A program made the translations under genes and the position numbers. This document shows, piece after piece, positions 63,335-64,000 of a DNA stretch of 64,000 nucleotides. The stretch is taken from assembly GCF_000203795.2 (NCBI RefSeq), contig NW_006281109.1:568001-632000 (forward strand), written 5' to 3'. The stretch is from Batrachochytrium dendrobatidis JAM81 (Eukaryota > Chytridiomycota > Chytridiomycetes > Rhizophydiales). The notes under the pieces are model-generated. The model was not told the DNA's origin and made no database searches. It worked only from the letters and a program-made list of their open reading frames with translations. The number at the start of each line of letters is the position of its first letter. The first letter of the stretch is position 1.

Positions 63335-63858
63335 CAATTACTAAACCACTTTGAATTAACACAACCATCTTGAACCCAATGGTGCTGTAATCGACATACC
63401 TACATATATGCTTCGATCCACATTCAAAGTGGTAATAGTCGATCAATTTGAGTGTCTGATACTCCCGATCTTTTGAGTCTTCTTCTAGCCTTGATCTTGG
63501 TCATGATGGCATCCGACTTGTAAATCTCAATATCACTTTTGATTTTTTCCAACCTCAGTTTCAACTCTTGTCGTTCAATCTGTAATACTAGATCGTCTTG
63601 TTCTACAAGTCGTTGCGATGTATGTTCATCTCGTTCATAGCCAGAACTTACACGACTACGATATTTTGTTTCAATGGATGGTAAAGTATACGTGTCGGAT
63701 CGACGTGACTTTTTGTGGGGTTCAGACGATGCAATCAACGATCGTTTTGATGATGAATGTGGAGTTCTGTTGGATTTTGATGCAGGACCAGGTTTATATC
63801 CGTCTTTGGATTGTTTTGTTGATGCATTGACAATAGAGGCTCTTTTTTTATTGGCTTT
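63335..63858. repeat. 524-bp duplicated segment, copy 2
   Basis: Direct copy of 61114-61637, with six differences. One changes Thr to Ile (PSTETK / PSIETK) and one Phe to Leu (QRFVEQ / QRLVEQ) in the encoded proteins; the others are silent or lie in the 3' flank. Confidence 0.95.
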
Positions 63859-64000
63859 TAAATCACGCTGCTTTGGTTGTGATAAAAGCCAATCATCGTC
63901 TTCTAGTTCAGAGTTGAAAAGATCAGCCAACTCTTCGTCATCAATATACTCGTCATTTGGACGCTGTGTTGCAGATCGACCGCTTTGATGGCTTGGCTTG
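63424..64000 (-). CDS. Lineage-specific protein sharing the C-terminal module (5' end outside window)
   Basis: Partial gene, continuing past the right edge. The visible part starts HQSGRSATQRPNDEYIDDEE, LADLFNSELEDDDWLLSQPK, then QRDLKANKKRASIVNAST. From there to the stop (63424-63426) it is nearly identical to the end of the gene at 61203-62654: PHSSSKRSLIASSEPHKKSR, VEQDDLVLQIERQELKLRLE, KARRRLKRSG. Upstream of KANKKRAS the two proteins share no sequence apart from a general acidic character and a DxDW-like motif. Whether it also carries the SANT-like domain cannot be seen here. Confidence 0.7.
   Translation of the reverse strand, partial: KPSHQSGRSATQRPNDEYIDDEELADLFNSELEDDDWLLSQPKQRDLKANKKRASIVNASTKQSKDGYKPGPASKSNRTPHSSSKRSLIASSEPHKKSRRSDTYTLPSIETKYRSRVSSGYERDEHTSQRLVEQDDLVLQIERQELKLRLEKIKSDIEIYKSDAIMTKIKARRRLKRSGVSDTQIDRLLPL

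Overview
The window is nuclear DNA of a fungus. It is AT-rich and densely packed with conserved eukaryotic genes. Most genes are split by short introns (about 40-110 bp, GT...AG) and lie on both strands. A CFAP157-type basal-body/axoneme gene next to fungal-style genes (Ssn3, Atg8, fungal E3-binding protein, GID7) points to a flagellated (zoosporic, chytrid-like) fungus. I cannot name the species from sequence alone; a chytrid of the Rhizophydiales/Batrachochytrium kind is an inference.

Layout: 0.3-7.4 kb NOT1, scaffold of CCR4-NOT (-). 8.0-9.8 kb CDK8/Ssn3 Mediator kinase (-). 10.0-13.0 kb CFAP157-like coiled-coil protein (-). 13.5-14.3 kb ATG8 (-). 14.7-16.3 kb inositol-pentakisphosphate 2-kinase (+). 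16.4-17.2 kb HDDC2-like nucleotidase (-). 17.4-20.0 kb RNA polymerase III subunit C82 (+), whose stop overlaps the stop of ARH1/adrenodoxin reductase (-, to 21.6 kb). 21.8-25.4 kb Hook dynein adaptor (-). 25.6-26.2 kb an unresolved coiled-coil gene (+). 26.5-28.0 kb E3-binding protein of pyruvate dehydrogenase (-), divergent from the Rieske protein RIP1 (+, 28.3-29.5 kb). 29.7-31.6 kb POLD2 (-), divergent from ALG8 (+, 31.7-33.9 kb). 34.6-36.0 kb NT-C2 protein (-). 36.7-38.2 kb MAT1/Tfb3 (+). 38.4-38.9 kb RRP17 (-), divergent from GPKOW (+, 39.0-41.1 kb). 41.1-44.8 kb TANGO6/Rtp1 (-). 45.6-46.5 kb probable complex I 21.3-kDa-type subunit (+). 46.7-48.9 kb sucrose/maltose-type MFS carrier (+). 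49.1-50.7 kb proteasome alpha4 (+). 50.8-53.0 kb CCT4 (+). 53.2-54.2 kb mitochondrial uL10 (+). 54.4-56.9 kb GID7/WDR26 (-). 57.2-57.8 kb ITPase (+). 57.9-59.7 kb a divergent pair of small four-helix membrane proteins. 61.2-62.7 and 63.4-64.0 kb two lineage-specific proteins sharing a near-identical C-terminal module.

Most genes are unrelated housekeeping functions, not a pathway cluster. The repeated theme is divergent gene pairs with short shared promoters (100-335 bp) and tightly convergent 3' ends. The structure that ordinary genes do not explain is a family of short inverted-terminal-repeat elements: one full copy at 60.3-60.7 kb, an inverted copy at 36.27-36.70 kb, one cut by the left window edge, and relatives at 34.0-34.6 and 63.3 kb. 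The 36.7 kb copy ends exactly on the MAT1 start codon. Other points of interest are an E3-binding protein without a lipoyl domain, a GC-AG intron that restores the conserved CDK8 C-terminus, and a 524-bp duplication that gives two otherwise different proteins the same tail.

All gene ends come from reading splice sites by eye; internal exon borders are approximate unless stated.
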